Shown here: positions 63,742-64,000 of the stretch, piece by piece
Numbering within the stretch: position 1 is the stretch's first letter
Layout of the letters: each line of letters begins with the position of its first letter
Assembly: GCF_019802045.1 (NCBI RefSeq)
Contig: NZ_JAHVHU010000002.1
Location: forward strand, 248,001 to 312,000
Direction of reading: 5' to 3'
DNA length: 64,000 nt
DNA from: Membranihabitans marinus
GTDB taxonomy: Bacteria > Bacteroidota > Bacteroidia > Chitinophagales > Saprospiraceae
Made by a program: the position numbers and the translations under genes
The notes under the pieces: generated by a model
Told to the model about the DNA's origin: nothing
The model's input: only the letters and a program-made list of their open reading frames with translations
Database searches by the model: none

Positions 63742-64000
63742 ATGAATTCAAAATTTACCCTTTTAAGTGTATTCTTTTTGATTTTTGTAACAGCCCTCAG
63801 CGGGCAGGAAATAACTTTGAATTTCCCAGAGCGACCCCAGACGGTGAATGTTTGTGGCGCGGATAGTTTGAGTTTTTTCAGGATTGAGATCCAGGATTCG
63901 ACTGATCTGGAGACGGTCAAAATACGACTTCCAGATGGATTGGAATATGTTCCCGGTTCTCTTTCTATGATAGCCAACGCTGGGTTTGCACTGGCGGAGT
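63742..64000 (+). CDS. Secreted protein, 5' end only (DUF11-like repeat protein?)
   Basis: The ATG at 63742 opens a frame that runs past the window edge (86 codons seen). It starts with a clear signal peptide (MNSKFTLLSVFFLIFVTALS, cleavage near GQE). The mature part has NVCGADSLSFFRIEI and KIRLPDGLEYVPGSL, a pattern seen in DUF11/conserved-repeat domains of large surface proteins of Bacteroidota. It is likely a large adhesin or cell-surface protein, but this rests on the short visible part only. Confidence 0.75.
   Translation, partial: MNSKFTLLSVFFLIFVTALSGQEITLNFPERPQTVNVCGADSLSFFRIEIQDSTDLETVKIRLPDGLEYVPGSLSMIANAGFALAE

Overview
The window is chromosomal DNA of a Bacteroidota bacterium, most likely a free-living polysaccharide degrader of the Saprospirales/Cytophagales type (inferred). 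The signs are a SusC/SusD pair, ECF sigma factors paired with FecR anti-sigma factors, many lipoproteins and twin-arginine exported enzymes, TAnnTTTG promoter elements, AraC regulators fused to membrane segments, and a carbamoyl-phosphate synthase large chain without its C-terminal allosteric domain. No phage, integrase, intact insertion sequence or CRISPR array was seen.

Region 1 (1-13.1 kb) has two divergent sigma/FecR switches. The second drives an apparent operon on the minus strand: fecR, susC, susD, a lipoprotein TIM-barrel epimerase, a BACON plus beta-helix lipoprotein and a NAGPA-type phosphodiester glycosidase, closed by a clear terminator at 1959-1989. It reads as a polysaccharide utilisation locus, and the last gene hints at a glycan with sugar-phosphodiester bonds.

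Region 2 (13.1-27.6 kb) is a catabolic block. On the minus strand are an FAD-dependent oxidoreductase, a sodium/solute symporter, a sialidase-like lipoprotein, a decayed second copy of that gene, an M14 peptidase, a second decayed gene with its own terminator, a GH95 alpha-L-fucosidase and a short-chain dehydrogenase. An IlvD/Edd sugar-acid dehydratase (TTG start) and an exported alpha/beta hydrolase lie on the plus strand. GH95, dehydrogenase and dehydratase together suggest oxidative (non-phosphorylating) use of L-fucose or a similar sugar.

Region 3 (27.8-45.7 kb, all plus strand) is rich in exported hydrolases: a propeller protein, two tandem PafA-type alkaline phosphatases, a cupin, an FG-GAP repeat lipoprotein, a ChbG/YdjC-type deacetylase, a second sialidase-like lipoprotein, a polytopic membrane protein, two tandem purple-acid-phosphatase-like proteins and a large lipoprotein with a probable glycosidase-like barrel. 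With the NAGPA protein and the glycerophosphodiesterase at 48.3 kb, six phosphoester hydrolases from four families lie in one window.

Region 4 (45.7-57.2 kb) is mainly housekeeping: a histidine-rich lipoprotein, a GT2 glycosyltransferase overlapping an FMN reductase, a glycerophosphodiesterase, a DUF1080 lipoprotein, hemN, gntK, tRNA-Pro(GGG), carB, and csaA-nitroreductase-Smr. Palindromic REP-like repeats and a heptamer array sit between genes. Region 5 (57.4-64 kb) has a GH109-type Gfo/Idh/MocA protein, a GH32 fructan hydrolase, two tandem membrane-bound AraC regulators and the start of a secreted protein that runs off the right edge.

All calls come from reading translations and motifs by eye. 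No database search or structure prediction was run.
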